A stretch of 64,000 bases of DNA. Source: Microbacterium oleivorans. GTDB taxonomy: Bacteria > Actinomycetota > Actinomycetes > Actinomycetales > Microbacteriaceae. The translations under genes were made by a program, and so were the position numbers. Under the pieces are notes generated by a model. That model was not told where the DNA came from. It worked only from the letters and a program-made list of their open reading frames with translations, and did no database searches. Location: the NCBI RefSeq assembly GCF_001644225.1, contig NZ_LSTV01000001.1, positions 124,001 to 188,000 on the forward strand, given 5' to 3'. Positions 17,145 to 26,755 of this stretch are shown in pieces (within the stretch, counting starts at the first letter, position 1; each line of letters begins with the position of its first letter).

Positions 17145-18970
17145 CAGTACTTCCTCTCCATCGGCGGGTAGTTGTACTCGCCCTGCTCGTTCTTGGTGAA
17201 CACGACCGGCTTCCAGTCCAGGCGGATGTGGTCCTCGGGGTTCGCGGAGTGCGGGTCGCCCGTGAGGTAGGCCATCGTGTGCTGCATGTACTTCTCGTCG
17301 TCGCGGTCGGGGTAGTCCTCGCGCATGTGACCGCCGCGGCTCTCACGCCGGTTGCGGGCGGCGTAGGCGACGATCTCGGCGATGTCGAGCAGGAAGCCCA
17401 GCTCGACGGCCTCGAGCAGGTCGGTGTTGTACCGCTTGCCCTTGTCGTCGACGTGGACGTTCTTGTACCGCTCGCGCAGGTCGTTGATCGTGCCCATGAC
17501 GTTGGTGAGCGTCTCCTCGGTGCGGAACACCTGGGCGTTGGCGTCCATCTCCTCCTGCAGCTTCTTGCGGAGGGTGGAGATGCGCTCGGTGCCGGTGTTG
17601 TTCCGCAGGCCCTCGATCATCTCGCGGACCTCCTTCGCGGGGTCCTCGGGGAGGGGCATGAACTCGGCCGTCTTCACGTACTCGACCGCGTTCTGACCGG
17701 AGCGCTTGCCGAACACGTTGATGTCGAGCAGCGAGTTCGTGCCGAGGCGGTTCGCGCCGTGCACCGACACGCACGCGCACTCGCCGGCGGCGTAGAGGCC
17801 GGGGACGACGGTGTCGTTGTCGGCGAGGACCTCGCCCTTGGTGTTGGTCGGGATGCCGCCCATCGCGTAGTGCGCGGTCGGCATGACCGGCACAGGCTCG
17901 ACGACCGGGTCGACACCCAGGTAGGTGCGGGCGAACTCGGTGATGTCGGGGAGCTTGGTCTCGAGGACCTCTGCGCCGAGGTGGGTGCAGTCCAGGTAGA
18001 CGTAGTCCTTGTTCGGGCCGGCGCCACGGCCCTCGAGGACCTCCTTGACCATGCACCGCGCGACGATGTCGCGGGGGGCGAGGTCCTTGATGGTGGGGGC
18101 GTAGCGCTCCATGAAGCGCTCACCCGAGGCGTTGCGGAGGATCGCGCCCTCGCCGCGGGCACCCTCGGTGAGGAGGATGCCGAGGCCCGCCAGACCTGTC
18201 GGGTGGAACTGGAAGAACTCGATGTCCTCGAGCGGCAGGCCCTTGCGCCACACGATGCCGACGCCGTCACCGGTCAGGGTGTGCGCGTTCGAGGTGGTCT
18301 TGAAGATCTTGCCGAAGCCGCCGGTGGCGAAGATGACGGCCTTCGCGTGGAAGACGTGCAGGTCGCCGGTGGCGAGCTCGTAGGCGACGACACCCGCGAT
18401 GCCGGTGCGACCCACGGCATCCTTCACCGTGATCAGGTCGAGCGCGTAGAACTCGTTGAAGAAGTTGATGCCCAGCTTGACGCAGTTCTGGAACAGCGTC
18501 TGCAGGATCATGTGGCCGGTGCGGTCGGCGGCGTAGCAGGCGCGGCGGACCGGGTTCTTGCCGTGCTCGGCGGTGTGGCCGCCGAACCGGCGCTGGTCGA
18601 TCTTGCCGTCGGGCGTGCGGTTGAAGGGCAGGCCCATGTTCTCGAGATCGATGACCGCGTCGATGGCTTCCTTCGCGAGGATCTCGGCCGCGTCCTGGTC
18701 GACGAGGTAGTCGCCGCCCTTGACGGTGTCGAAGGTGTGCCACTCCCACGAGTCCTCTTCGACGTTCGCCAGCGCCGCAGCCATGCCGCCCTGCGCCGCG
18801 CCGGTGTGGCTGCGCGTTGGGTAGAGCTTCGTGATGACGGCGGTCTTGGCCCCGGGACCCGCCTCGATCGCGGCGCGCATGCCCGCGCCGCCGGCGCCGA
18901 CGATGACGACATCGAACTGGTGGTAGTGGACGCCGTCCTTGACGACGGAGTCCGCGGTCTGAGTGCTCAC
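17144..18970 (-). CDS. sdhA: succinate dehydrogenase flavoprotein subunit
   Basis: SdhA oxidises succinate to fumarate. The 608-residue protein has the FAD fold [19 protein letters not shown] at residues 20-38. The covalent-flavin histidine lies in [15 protein letters not shown], and active-site residues lie in [21 protein letters not shown] and [10 protein letters not shown]. The C-terminus NYPPMERKY is typical of actinobacterial enzymes. The gene is 47 nt from sdhD and translationally coupled to sdhB. Confidence 0.97.
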   Translation of the reverse strand: MSTQTADSVVKDGVHYHQFDVVIVGAGGAGMRAAIEAGPGAKTAVITKLYPTRSHTGAAQGGMAAALANVEEDSWEWHTFDTVKGGDYLVDQDAAEILAKEAIDAVIDLENMGLPFNRTPDGKIDQRRFGGHTAEHGKNPVRRACYAADRTGHMILQTLFQNCVKLGINFFNEFYALDLITVKDAVGRTGIAGVVAYELATGDLHVFHAKAVIFATGGFGKIFKTTSNAHTLTGDGVGIVWRKGLPLEDIEFFQFHPTGLAGLGILLTEGARGEGAILRNASGERFMERYAPTIKDLAPRDIVARCMVKEVLEGRGAGPNKDYVYLDCTHLGAEVLETKLPDITEFARTYLGVDPVVEPVPVMPTAHYAMGGIPTNTKGEVLADNDTVVPGLYAAGECACVSVHGANRLGTNSLLDINVFGKRSGQNAVEYVKTAEFMPLPEDPAKEVREMIEGLRNNTGTERISTLRKKLQEEMDANAQVFRTEETLTNVMGTINDLRERYKNVHVDDKGKRYNTDLLEAVELGFLLDIAEIVAYAARNRRESRGGHMREDYPDRDDEKYMQHTMAYLTGDPHSANPEDHIRLDWKPVVFTKNEQGEYNYPPMERKY

Positions 18971-19017
18971 GTGACGATTGCCTCTGTTCTATCCGTATGC
19001 GGGCCGGTCGTACCGGC

Positions 19018-19479
19018 TCAGCCCTGTGCCTTGCAGACCTCGGCGACGATGCTGCCGTCGAGGTTCGGGATGCAGGGGTCGAAGGTGAAGACGACGAGGG
19101 TGCCGAGCAGGATCATGAATCCGGCGACGACCCACAGGCTGGTGACGAGCACCTTCCGCACCTTCGCGTTGGTGACGTAGTCGTTGACGATCGTTCGCAT
19201 GCCGTTGGTGCCGTGGATGAACGCGAGCCACAGCATCAGCACGTCCCAGACCTGCCAGAACGGGTTCGCGAACTTGCCCGCCACGAAGGCGAAGTCGAGC
19301 GCCGAGATGCCGTCGCCGACCATCAGGTTGACGAAGAGGTGGCCGAAGATGAGCACGATCAGCAGCACGCCCGAGACGCGCATGAAGACCCAGCCCCACT
19401 TCTCGAGGTTCGGTCCCTTCTTGCGGACGGCGGCCTTGCCCTGCGGGGTGCGGGGCGCGACGAGGGTGTCGGCGGTCAT
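19018..19479 (-). CDS. sdhD: succinate dehydrogenase membrane anchor subunit
   Basis: This 153-residue subunit has three membrane helices (about residues 32-52, 72-92 and 110-132). Together with SdhC it binds heme b and quinone; a candidate heme His is in IVLIFGHLFVNL. The ATG at 19479 overlaps the sdhC stop by one base. The C-terminal tail contains two cysteines (FDPCIPN, AEVCKAQG), which are not known ligands. Confidence 0.9.
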   Translation of the reverse strand: MTADTLVAPRTPQGKAAVRKKGPNLEKWGWVFMRVSGVLLIVLIFGHLFVNLMVGDGISALDFAFVAGKFANPFWQVWDVLMLWLAFIHGTNGMRTIVNDYVTNAKVRKVLVTSLWVVAGFMILLGTLVVFTFDPCIPNLDGSIVAEVCKAQG

Positions 19480-19913
19480 CAGTGCTCGCCTCCCATGTGC
19501 GAGAAGACGTTCGGAAGGTGGCGGGCGGAGAACCCGACGAGCGTGACGGCCCAGACGGCGAGGACGCCCCACCACAGCTGACGCTGGTGGCGCGTGGCCC
19601 ACGGCCACAGGTCGACCGCGATGATGCGGAGCCCGTTGAACGCGTGGTACACGATGGCGGCGACCAGCGCGACCTCGCCGAGACCCATGATCGGGTTCTT
19701 GTACGTGCCGATGACTGCGTTGTATGCGTCGGGGGAGACCCGGATGAGGGCCGTGTCGAGCACATGCACGAGCAGGAAGAAGAAGATGGCGATGCCGGTG
19801 ATGCGGTGCAGCACCCACGACCACATGCCCTCGTTGCCGCGGTACAGCGTGCCGCGCGGGGTCTTGGACGTGGTCTCAGCTACCGACGGCGTGACGCGTG
19901 CTGGTGCAGACAC
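19479..19913 (-). CDS. sdhC: succinate dehydrogenase cytochrome b556 subunit
   Basis: SdhC is a 144-residue membrane anchor with three helices. The family signature is LYRGNEGMWSWVLHRITGIAI, followed by FFLLVHVLDTALI, which holds the heme-ligand candidate His. VSAPARVTP is the N-terminus if GTG 19913 is used, supported by GGGAGGA upstream; a longer reading to 19994 has no ribosome-binding site. It is the first gene of the sdhCDAB operon. A 232-nt intergenic region separates it from divergent manC; I see no convincing operator in it. Confidence 0.9.
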   Translation of the reverse strand: MSAPARVTPSVAETTSKTPRGTLYRGNEGMWSWVLHRITGIAIFFFLLVHVLDTALIRVSPDAYNAVIGTYKNPIMGLGEVALVAAIVYHAFNGLRIIAVDLWPWATRHQRQLWWGVLAVWAVTLVGFSARHLPNVFSHMGGEH

Positions 19914-20132
19914 GGTCGTCCTCCCTTGGGTGAGATGGGTCGCGCTGCGCGGCGAGGTCACGGCATCCCGAGGGAATGTCGCCCATCGTCGCAAGCGGGC
20001 GCAGCGTCCATCCTAAGCGGCCCTGAAGGTGCCGGGCGAGGAAGGGGAGCCTTAGAACATATTGGTCACGGGCGCGGCCTCGGCCGACCGTCGTCGTCAT
20101 GCGTCCGGAACGGGCGCGTCACGAGCGGCCGG

Positions 20133-20138
20133 TAGGGT
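20133..20138 (+). promoter_or_regulatory. candidate -10 box of the leaderless manC promoter
   Basis: TAGGGT is followed by 7 nt (TCGGAGC) and the ATG at 20146. Confidence 0.45.
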
Positions 20139-20145
20139 TCGGAGC

Positions 20146-21258
20146 ATGGCCGAACACATCGAGGACTTCTACGCCGTGATCCCCGCCGGAGGCGTCGGTT
20201 CGCGGCTGTGGCCGCTCTCACGGGCGGATGCGCCGAAGTTCCTCCACGACCTCACCGGCTCGGGGCATTCGTTGCTGCGCGACACCTGGAATCGGCTCGA
20301 GCCCCTCGCCGGTCCCGACCGCATCGCCGTCGTCACCGGGCGCGCCCACCGTGCCGCGGTCGAGGCGCAACTGCCGGGCATCCCCGACAAGAACGTCATC
20401 CTCGAGTCCGAGCCGCGGGACTCGGCCGCGGCGATCGGTCTCGCAGCGGCGATCCTGCACCGCCGGCATCCCGACGTCGTCATCGGCTCCTTCGCGGCCG
20501 ACCACGTCATCCGCGGATCCCGCGTCTTCGAGTTCGCGGTGCGCGACGCCGTCGAAGTCGCCCGCGAGGGGTACATCTGCACGATCGGCATCCAGCCCTC
20601 CGAGCCCGCCGTGGGCTTCGGCTACATCAAGAGGGGCGGCGAGTTGATCGTCGACGGCGCCCGGGATGCCTCGCTGGTCGAGCGGTTCGTCGAGAAGCCC
20701 GACCTCGAGACCGCCAAGACCTACGTCGCCGACCGCTCCTACCTCTGGAACGCGGGCATGTTCATCTCCCGCGCCGACGTGCTGCTCGCCGAGATCGAGG
20801 CCAACAACCCCGCCCTGCACGCCGGGCTCATCGAGCTGGCGGAGGCCTGGGACGACCGCGACCGACGCGGGCCCGCCGTCGACCGGATCTGGCCCACGCT
20901 CGAGAAGATCGCCATCGACTACGTCGTCGCCGAGCCCGCCGCCGAGAAGGGCCGGCTCGCCGTCGTGCCGGGCCACTTCGACTGGGACGACGTCGGCGAC
21001 TTCGCGAGTCTCGCGAAGCTCAACTCCGGCGGCCGCACCGACCTGGCCATCCTCGGCCAGAACGCACGCGTGCTGTCGGACCGGGCCAGCGGCATCGTGG
21101 TGTCGCAGACGAGCCGGGTCATCAGCATCATCGGCGTGAAGGACATCGTCGTCGTCGACACCGACGACGCGTTGCTCGTCACCACCGCCGAGCACGCCCA
21201 GCGCGTCAAGAGCGTCGTCGACGCCCTGAAGGTCACCGGTCGCGGTGACGTCCTCTGA
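20146..21258 (+). CDS. manC: mannose-1-phosphate guanylyltransferase
   Basis: ManC makes GDP-mannose from mannose 1-phosphate and GTP for glycan and glycolipid synthesis. The 370-residue protein has the nucleotidyltransferase signature VIPAGGVGSRLWPLSRADAPKF at its start, then LESEPRDSAAAIGLAAAIL, FAADHVI, VEKPDLETAKTYV and YLWNAGMFISRADVLL. The type II isomerase domain is absent, so it is the single-function form. ATG 20146 is supported by the TAGGGT box. The source of mannose 1-phosphate may be the phosphomutase at 39.7 kb (inference). Confidence 0.92.
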   Translation: MAEHIEDFYAVIPAGGVGSRLWPLSRADAPKFLHDLTGSGHSLLRDTWNRLEPLAGPDRIAVVTGRAHRAAVEAQLPGIPDKNVILESEPRDSAAAIGLAAAILHRRHPDVVIGSFAADHVIRGSRVFEFAVRDAVEVAREGYICTIGIQPSEPAVGFGYIKRGGELIVDGARDASLVERFVEKPDLETAKTYVADRSYLWNAGMFISRADVLLAEIEANNPALHAGLIELAEAWDDRDRRGPAVDRIWPTLEKIAIDYVVAEPAAEKGRLAVVPGHFDWDDVGDFASLAKLNSGGRTDLAILGQNARVLSDRASGIVVSQTSRVISIIGVKDIVVVDTDDALLVTTAEHAQRVKSVVDALKVTGRGDVL

Positions 21259-21297
21259 TCGGCGTCATCCGGGGTTCGCAATTGTGCAGGATGCCGC

Positions 21298-21310
21298 TCC
21301 CGTGACGGGA
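21298..21310. promoter_or_regulatory. 13-nt perfect palindrome upstream of the BMP gene
   Basis: TCCCGT-G-ACGGGA lies 40 nt after manC and 121 nt before the start of the nucleoside-binding lipoprotein gene. It could be an operator for the nucleoside uptake genes or simply a weak hairpin; there is no other support. Confidence 0.25.
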
Positions 21311-21431
21311 TGATTGCGGCTTTGTAACCATTCCGGCGTACGGCCTGATCACGCTGCGTCCTCGGCGTCACAGTAGGTAACTTCAGTTGAGCCGCCGCGA
21401 AGTCCGCGGCGCCTTCAATGTGGAGGCTGCA

Positions 21432-22541
21432 TTGACTCTCTCGACCCCCAAGAAGCTCGTCGGCATCTCCGCCGCAGCGGGCCTTCTCGTCGCCCTCGCC
21501 GGATGTGGGACCGCACCCGAAGCCACCCCCTCCGGCAGCGCCGGCGCTGAGCCCGGCGGAGCCGTCGACGGCTTCCTGCCCTGCATGGTGTCCGACTTCG
21601 GCGGCTTCGACGACAAGTCGTTCAACCAGCTCGGTTTCGAGGGCCTGCAGAAGGCCTCCGAGGCGCTCGGCGTCAAGCCGATCACGGTCCAGTCCGACAG
21701 CGAGACCGACTTCGCCCCCAACCTGCAGAACCTGGTCGACCAGAACTGCACCATGATCATCACGGTCGGCTTCGCCCTGGCATCCGCCGCGGGCGAGTCC
21801 GCGAAGGCCAACCCCGACATCGAGTACGTCTCGATCGACGACCCGGTGGACAACGACTTCGACGGCAAGACCGACGCCCCGAACATCAAGCCGCTGCTGT
21901 TCGACACCTCGCAGGCTGCCTTCCTCGCCGGCTACGCCGCCGCGTCGTACTCGGAGGCCGACAAGGTCGGCACCTTCGGCGGCCAGCCCTACCCGACCGT
22001 CACGGTCTTCATGGACGGCTTCCGTCAGGGCGTCGAGTACTGGAACGAGCAGAAGGGCGAGAACGTCGAGGTTCTCGGCTGGGACGGCAAGGACGGTGTC
22101 TTCACCGGTGGCTTCACCGCCAACCAGGACGCCATCAACGCCGCCCAGGGTCTCGTCGACCAGGGCGTGGACGTGCTGCTGCCCGTCGGCGGCCCGATCT
22201 ACCAGTCCGCGGCATCCGTCGTCCGTGACTCCGGCCGCGACATCGCCCTCATCGGTGTCGACGCGGACGTCTACGAGACCGACCCGAGCGTCGCCGAGCT
22301 GCTGCTGACCTCGATCCGCAAGCTGATCGACGTCGGTGTCGAGGACGCCGTCACCGCCGCGGGCAAGGGCGAGTTCGACGCCGCCCCGTTCATCGGAACG
22401 CTCGAGAACGACGGTGTCGGCCTCGCGCCGTTCCACGACTTCGAGTCGAAGGTCTCGTCCGACCTGCAGGGTGAGCTCGACACGATCAAGGCGGGCATCG
22501 TGGACGGGTCGATCACGGTCGACTCCTACCTCGCCCAGTAA
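21432..22541 (+). CDS. BMP-family nucleoside-binding lipoprotein
   Basis: This 369-residue extracytoplasmic lipoprotein is the substrate receptor of the ABC importer encoded next. The start is a TTG at 21432, decided by TGGAGG 5 nt upstream; a TTG at 21387 and a GTG at 21420 are in frame but lack a site. The signal peptide ends in the lipobox LAGC (about residue 21). The mature part shows MVSDFGGFDDKSFNQLGFEG and TVGFALASAAGESAKANPD, typical of PnrA/BmpA purine-nucleoside receptors. Nucleoside specificity also follows from the cdd-deoA-add genes downstream. Confidence 0.9.
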   Translation: MTLSTPKKLVGISAAAGLLVALAGCGTAPEATPSGSAGAEPGGAVDGFLPCMVSDFGGFDDKSFNQLGFEGLQKASEALGVKPITVQSDSETDFAPNLQNLVDQNCTMIITVGFALASAAGESAKANPDIEYVSIDDPVDNDFDGKTDAPNIKPLLFDTSQAAFLAGYAAASYSEADKVGTFGGQPYPTVTVFMDGFRQGVEYWNEQKGENVEVLGWDGKDGVFTGGFTANQDAINAAQGLVDQGVDVLLPVGGPIYQSAASVVRDSGRDIALIGVDADVYETDPSVAELLLTSIRKLIDVGVEDAVTAAGKGEFDAAPFIGTLENDGVGLAPFHDFESKVSSDLQGELDTIKAGIVDGSITVDSYLAQ

Positions 22542-22551
22542 TCCCCTTCGG

Positions 22552-22590
22552 ACGTGGGGGGCCGGAATTCCGGCCCCCCACGTTCTTTGC
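22552..22590 (+). terminator. intrinsic terminator between receptor and ABC genes
   Basis: ACGTGGGGGGCCGG (22552-22565) pairs with CCGGCCCCCCACGT (22570-22583) around AATT, which itself can extend the stem, and TTCTTTG follows. It lies 10 nt after the lipoprotein stop. Some read-through is likely, but the ABC genes have their own TAGGAT box. Confidence 0.8.
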
Positions 22591-22618
22591 GTCCGGTGCG
22601 CTCTGCGCGCCCCTCTCT

Positions 22619-22624
22619 TAGGAT
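22619..22624 (+). promoter_or_regulatory. candidate -10 box of the ABC ATPase gene
   Basis: TAGGAT followed by 7 nt (CGGCTCT) and the ATG at 22632; it lies downstream of the terminator. Confidence 0.5.
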
Positions 22625-22631
22625 CGGCTCT

Positions 22632-24152
22632 ATGAAGCTCGAGCTCCGCGGTATCACCAAGCGGTTCGGATCACTCGTCGCCAACGACCACATCGACCTC
22701 GTCGTCCAGCCCGGTGAGATCCACTGTCTCCTCGGTGAGAACGGCGCCGGCAAGTCGACGCTGATGAACGTCCTCTACGGCCTGTACCAGGCCGACGAGG
22801 GGGCGATCCTCCTCGACGACCAGGTGCAGAACTTCACCGGCCCCGGCGATGCGATGCACGCCGGCATCGGCATGGTGCACCAGCACTTCATGCTCATCCC
22901 CGTCTTCACCGTCGCCGAGAACGTCATGCTCGGCCACGAGTCCACCAAGGCAGGTGGGTTCCTCGACCTGGCCGCTGCGCGCGAGAAGGTCCGCGAGATC
23001 TCCGCACGATTCGGGTTCGACGTCGATCCCGACGCTCTCGTCGAAGACCTGCCCGTCGGCGTGCAGCAGCGCGTCGAGATCATCAAGGCGCTGTCCCGCG
23101 ACGCGCGCGTCCTCGTCTTCGACGAGCCGACCGCCGTCCTCACGCCGCAGGAGACCGATGAGCTCATCGCGATCATGCGTCAGCTGAAGGATGCCGGCAC
23201 CTCGATCGTCTTCATCACCCACAAGCTCCGCGAGGTCCGCGAGGTCGCGGACCGCATCACGGTCATCCGCCTGGGCAAGGTCGTCGGCGAGGCCTCCCCG
23301 ACCGCGTCCAACGCCGAGCTCGCCTCGTTGATGGTCGGCCGCGCCGTCGAGCTGACCGTGCAGAAGGAGGCGCCGAAGCTCAACGACGCCGCTCTCGTCG
23401 TCGAGAACCTCACGGTCGTCGATCCGTTCGGCCACGTCGTCGTCAGCGACGTCAGCTTCACCGTCCGCGGTGGTGAGGTCCTCGCCATCGCCGGCGTGCA
23501 GGGCAACGGTCAGACCGAGCTCACCGAGGCGCTCCTCGGCCTCCAGCCGCAGACGCGCGGCTCGATCTCCCTCAACGGCACGGAGCTCGTCGGACGCAGC
23601 GTCCGCCGCATCCTCGACGAGGGCGTCGGTTTTGTCCCCGAGGACCGCACTGAGGACGGCCTCGTGGGTGCGTTCACGATCGCCGAGAACCTCATGCTCG
23701 ACCGGGCCGACGGCGAGCCGTTCGTCCGCGGCGGCGCCGTCCAGCGCGGAGTGCTCGAGGCGTTCGCGCAGGAGAAGTTCGCCGAGTTCGACGTGCGGGC
23801 GCCCGGCATCCACACCCCGGTCGGCCGTCTCTCGGGCGGCAACCAGCAGAAGGTCGTCCTCGCCCGCGAGCTCAGCCGCGACCTGTCGCTCTTCGTCGCC
23901 GCCCAGCCCACCCGCGGTGTCGACGTCGGGTCGATCGAATTCATCCACAAGCGGATCGTCGACACGCGGGATGCCGGGGTGCCGGTCATCGTCGTCTCGA
24001 CCGAGCTCGATGAGGTCACCGCCCTCGCCGACCGCATCATGGTCATGTACCGCGGACGCATCGTCGGGATCGTCCCGGGAGACACGGAACGTGAGGTCCT
24101 CGGCCTCATGATGGCGGGCGAGAGCGCCCCCGGAGAGGGGGTCGCGGCGTGA
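22632..24152 (+). CDS. nucleoside ABC transporter ATP-binding protein (two ABC domains)
   Basis: The 506-residue protein has two ATPase domains, as in ribose- and BMP-type importers. The first has Walker A GENGAGKST (about residue 37), the signature region LPVGVQQRVEIIKAL and Walker B VLVFDEPTAVL. The second is degenerate at Walker A (GVQGNGQTEL) and Walker B (LFVAAQPTRGVDVG), with LSGGNQQKVVLAREL intact. This asymmetry is normal for the family. It energises the two permeases that follow, and its stop overlaps the next start by 4 nt. Confidence 0.93.
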   Translation: MKLELRGITKRFGSLVANDHIDLVVQPGEIHCLLGENGAGKSTLMNVLYGLYQADEGAILLDDQVQNFTGPGDAMHAGIGMVHQHFMLIPVFTVAENVMLGHESTKAGGFLDLAAAREKVREISARFGFDVDPDALVEDLPVGVQQRVEIIKALSRDARVLVFDEPTAVLTPQETDELIAIMRQLKDAGTSIVFITHKLREVREVADRITVIRLGKVVGEASPTASNAELASLMVGRAVELTVQKEAPKLNDAALVVENLTVVDPFGHVVVSDVSFTVRGGEVLAIAGVQGNGQTELTEALLGLQPQTRGSISLNGTELVGRSVRRILDEGVGFVPEDRTEDGLVGAFTIAENLMLDRADGEPFVRGGAVQRGVLEAFAQEKFAEFDVRAPGIHTPVGRLSGGNQQKVVLARELSRDLSLFVAAQPTRGVDVGSIEFIHKRIVDTRDAGVPVIVVSTELDEVTALADRIMVMYRGRIVGIVPGDTEREVLGLMMAGESAPGEGVAA

Positions 24153-25426
24153 GCGTCGCCACCGAACCCGCGCGCACCGACGCGCCTCAGCCGTCCAAGT
24201 GGCACACGATGCTCCTGCAGATCACGCAGGGCAGCGCGATCATCTCGGTCCTGGCCGTCGTCCTCGCCCTCATCGCCGGCGGCATCATGATCGCGGCGAC
24301 CGACGACGGCGTCCAGGCGGCATCCGGCTACTTCTTCGCCCGCCCGGGTGACACGTTCGTCGCCATCTGGCAGGCGGTGTCGGGAGCGTACGGCGCCCTC
24401 TTCCAGGGCTCGATCTTCAACTTCGGTGCGCCGACCTTCGCCCGCGCGATCCGTCCGCTCACCGAGACGCTCACCTTCGCCACGCCGCTCATCGCGGCCG
24501 GCCTCGGCGTCGCGCTCGCGTTCCGGATCGGCATGTTCAACATCGGCGGTCGCGGTCAGATGCTGATGGCGTCGGCCGCCGCCGGGTGGGTCGCGTTCGG
24601 CCTGGATCTGCCGCCCGTCATCCACATGCTGGTGGCGCTGCTGGCCGGCATCATGGCGGGCTCGCTCTGGGCGGGCATCGCCGGGTTCCTCAAGGCCCGC
24701 ACCGGTGCCCACGAGGTGATCGTCACGATCATGCTCAACTACGTCGCGTTCTACCTCGTGTCGTGGATGCTGCGCACGCCGGGCCTGCTGCAGGCACCGG
24801 GCTCCAGCAACCCGAAGACGCCCGCGATGAAGGAGACGGCGATCCTGCCGGACCTCCTCGGGCCGCAGTTCAATCTGCACCTCGGGTTCATCCTCGTCAT
24901 CATCGCCACGGTCGTCGTCTGGTGGATCCTCAACCGCTCGAGCCTCGGCTTCCAGTTCCGGGCCGTGGGGGAGAACCCCGCCGCCGCGCGCGTCGCGGGC
25001 ATCAGCGTGCCGCGCATGTACGTCTACGGCATGCTCCTCGCCGGTGGTCTCGTGGGCCTCGCCGGCGTGAATCAGGTGCTCGGCACCGTGACGACGGGCT
25101 TCTCGTCCGACATCGACGCGGGCATCGGCTTCGACGCCATCACCGTCGCCCTGCTCGGACGGTCGACCCCGTGGGGCACGTTCGCCGCCGGCATCCTCTT
25201 CGGCGCCTTCAAGGCGGGCGGATTCTCGATGCAGGCCGCCGAGCAGGTGCCGATCGAGATCGTGACCGTCGTCCAGGCGCTCATCGTCCTCTTCATCGCG
25301 GCGCCGCCGCTCGTCCGCACGATCTTCGGCCTGCCCTCGCCCGAGCGCGACCGGCGCCGCGCCGAGAAGGCGCGCCGCAAGGAGCTCAAGGCGCAGTCCG
25401 ACAAGTCGCAGGAGGTGGCCGCGTGA
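24149..25426 (+). CDS. nucleoside ABC transporter permease 1
   Basis: The 425-residue protein is one half of the membrane channel of the BMP-type nucleoside importer. It has about ten helices, and the BPD_transp_2 core FRIGMFNIGGRGQMLMASAA and ARTGAHEVIVTIMLNYVAFY. The C-terminus is charged (RRAEKARRKELKAQSDKSQE). It starts with GTG in a 4-nt overlap (GTGA) with the ATPase gene. Confidence 0.92.
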   Translation: MSVATEPARTDAPQPSKWHTMLLQITQGSAIISVLAVVLALIAGGIMIAATDDGVQAASGYFFARPGDTFVAIWQAVSGAYGALFQGSIFNFGAPTFARAIRPLTETLTFATPLIAAGLGVALAFRIGMFNIGGRGQMLMASAAAGWVAFGLDLPPVIHMLVALLAGIMAGSLWAGIAGFLKARTGAHEVIVTIMLNYVAFYLVSWMLRTPGLLQAPGSSNPKTPAMKETAILPDLLGPQFNLHLGFILVIIATVVVWWILNRSSLGFQFRAVGENPAAARVAGISVPRMYVYGMLLAGGLVGLAGVNQVLGTVTTGFSSDIDAGIGFDAITVALLGRSTPWGTFAAGILFGAFKAGGFSMQAAEQVPIEIVTVVQALIVLFIAAPPLVRTIFGLPSPERDRRRAEKARRKELKAQSDKSQEVAA

Positions 25427-26706
25427 GCGCCCCCGTGGTTCAGACCTCGACGGCCGACGTGCTGCCCGAGACCACCATCATCCGCAGCTGGAAGGCTCCG
25501 ATCGCCCTCGCGGTGTTCACGGTCCTCTACGCGCTGCTCGTGCTCGTCGCCGCCCGCGGCGGTGAGAGCACCTTCCGCCTGTCGACCCAGACCGACGTGA
25601 TCAAGCTGGCCGATCTGGTGGTCCCGGTCGGCGCGACGACCATCGGCATCCTGGTGCTGCTGGTCCTGCTCACCGCCGGGTCGGCGTACCTCGTCCGCAG
25701 TTCGGGACGCTCGCCGCTGTGGGTCACAGTCGCGTACGTCCTCCTCGTGGTCGTGGGGTTCCTGACCTGGGCCGCAGCCGGCGCCGCGATCCCCGTCGTG
25801 GGTCTGCTGGCGGGCTCCCTCACCCTCGCAGTGCCGCTCATCTACGGCGCGCTCGGCGGCGTCATCGGCGAGCGGGTGGGCGTCGTCAACATCGCGATCG
25901 AGGGTCAGCTGCTCGCGGGCGCCTTCACGGCAGCCGTCGTCAGCACCGTCACCGGCCAGCCCCTGTTGGGTCTCGTGGCGGCGATGGTCGCCGGTGTGCT
26001 CGTGGCGGCGATCCTCGCCGTGTTCGCGATCCGCTACCTCGTCGACCAGGTGATCGTCGGTGTCGTGCTCAACGTCCTCGTCACGGGCCTGACGAGCTTC
26101 CTGTTCTCGCAGGTGCTCCAGCCCAATGCGGCGACGCTCAACCAGCCGCCGCGATTCGACCGCATCCCGATCCCGCTGCTGAGCGACATCCCCGTCCTCG
26201 GACCGGTGCTGTTCCGCCAGACGATCATCGTGTACGTCATGTACATCGTCGTCGCCGCGGTGTTCTTCGGCATGTTCCGCACCCGGTGGGGACTGCGACT
26301 GCGTGCCGTCGGCGAGCACCCGCAGGCCGCCGACACGGTCGGCATCAAGGTCAACGCGACCCGGTTCTGGAACGTGCTGCTCGCCGGCGCGATCGCGGGC
26401 CTCGGCGGCACGGTCTTCACGATCGGCAACGGCATCGCCTTCAACAAGGAGATGACCGCCGGCGCCGGCTTCATCGCGCTCGCCGCCGTCATCTTCGGCC
26501 AGTGGAACCCCATCCGCGCCACCCTCGCCGCGCTGCTGTTCGGCTTCGCGTCGAACCTGCAGAACACGCTCAGCGTGATCGGCGCGCCCGTGCCCAGCGA
26601 ATTCATGCTGATGGTGCCCTACGTCGTGACGATCTTCGTTGTGGCCGGTGTCGTCGGCAAGTCGCGGGCACCTGCCGCGTCGGGCAAGCCCTACATCAAG
26701 GGCTGA
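25423..26706 (+). CDS. nucleoside ABC transporter permease 2
   Basis: The 427-residue second permease has BPD_transp_2 motifs: GALGGVIGERVGVVNIAIEG, then YLVDQVIVGVVLNVLVTGL, LRAVGEHPQAADTVGI and GQWNPIRATLAALLFG. About ten membrane helices are visible; the first 130 residues hold three extra ones relative to many homologues. It begins with GTG in a 4-nt overlap with permease 1. cdd follows after 49 nt. Confidence 0.92.
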   Translation: MSAPVVQTSTADVLPETTIIRSWKAPIALAVFTVLYALLVLVAARGGESTFRLSTQTDVIKLADLVVPVGATTIGILVLLVLLTAGSAYLVRSSGRSPLWVTVAYVLLVVVGFLTWAAAGAAIPVVGLLAGSLTLAVPLIYGALGGVIGERVGVVNIAIEGQLLAGAFTAAVVSTVTGQPLLGLVAAMVAGVLVAAILAVFAIRYLVDQVIVGVVLNVLVTGLTSFLFSQVLQPNAATLNQPPRFDRIPIPLLSDIPVLGPVLFRQTIIVYVMYIVVAAVFFGMFRTRWGLRLRAVGEHPQAADTVGIKVNATRFWNVLLAGAIAGLGGTVFTIGNGIAFNKEMTAGAGFIALAAVIFGQWNPIRATLAALLFGFASNLQNTLSVIGAPVPSEFMLMVPYVVTIFVVAGVVGKSRAPAASGKPYIKG

Positions 26707-26755
26707 CCGGGATGCCGCGAGCCGCGGCATCCGCCAGAACTACGAAGGAAGAGTC

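Noticed and set aside
20014..20145. Extended manC start at 20062
   Set aside because: The added 28 residues are Arg/Ala-rich and unconserved, and the TAGGGT box points to ATG 20146.
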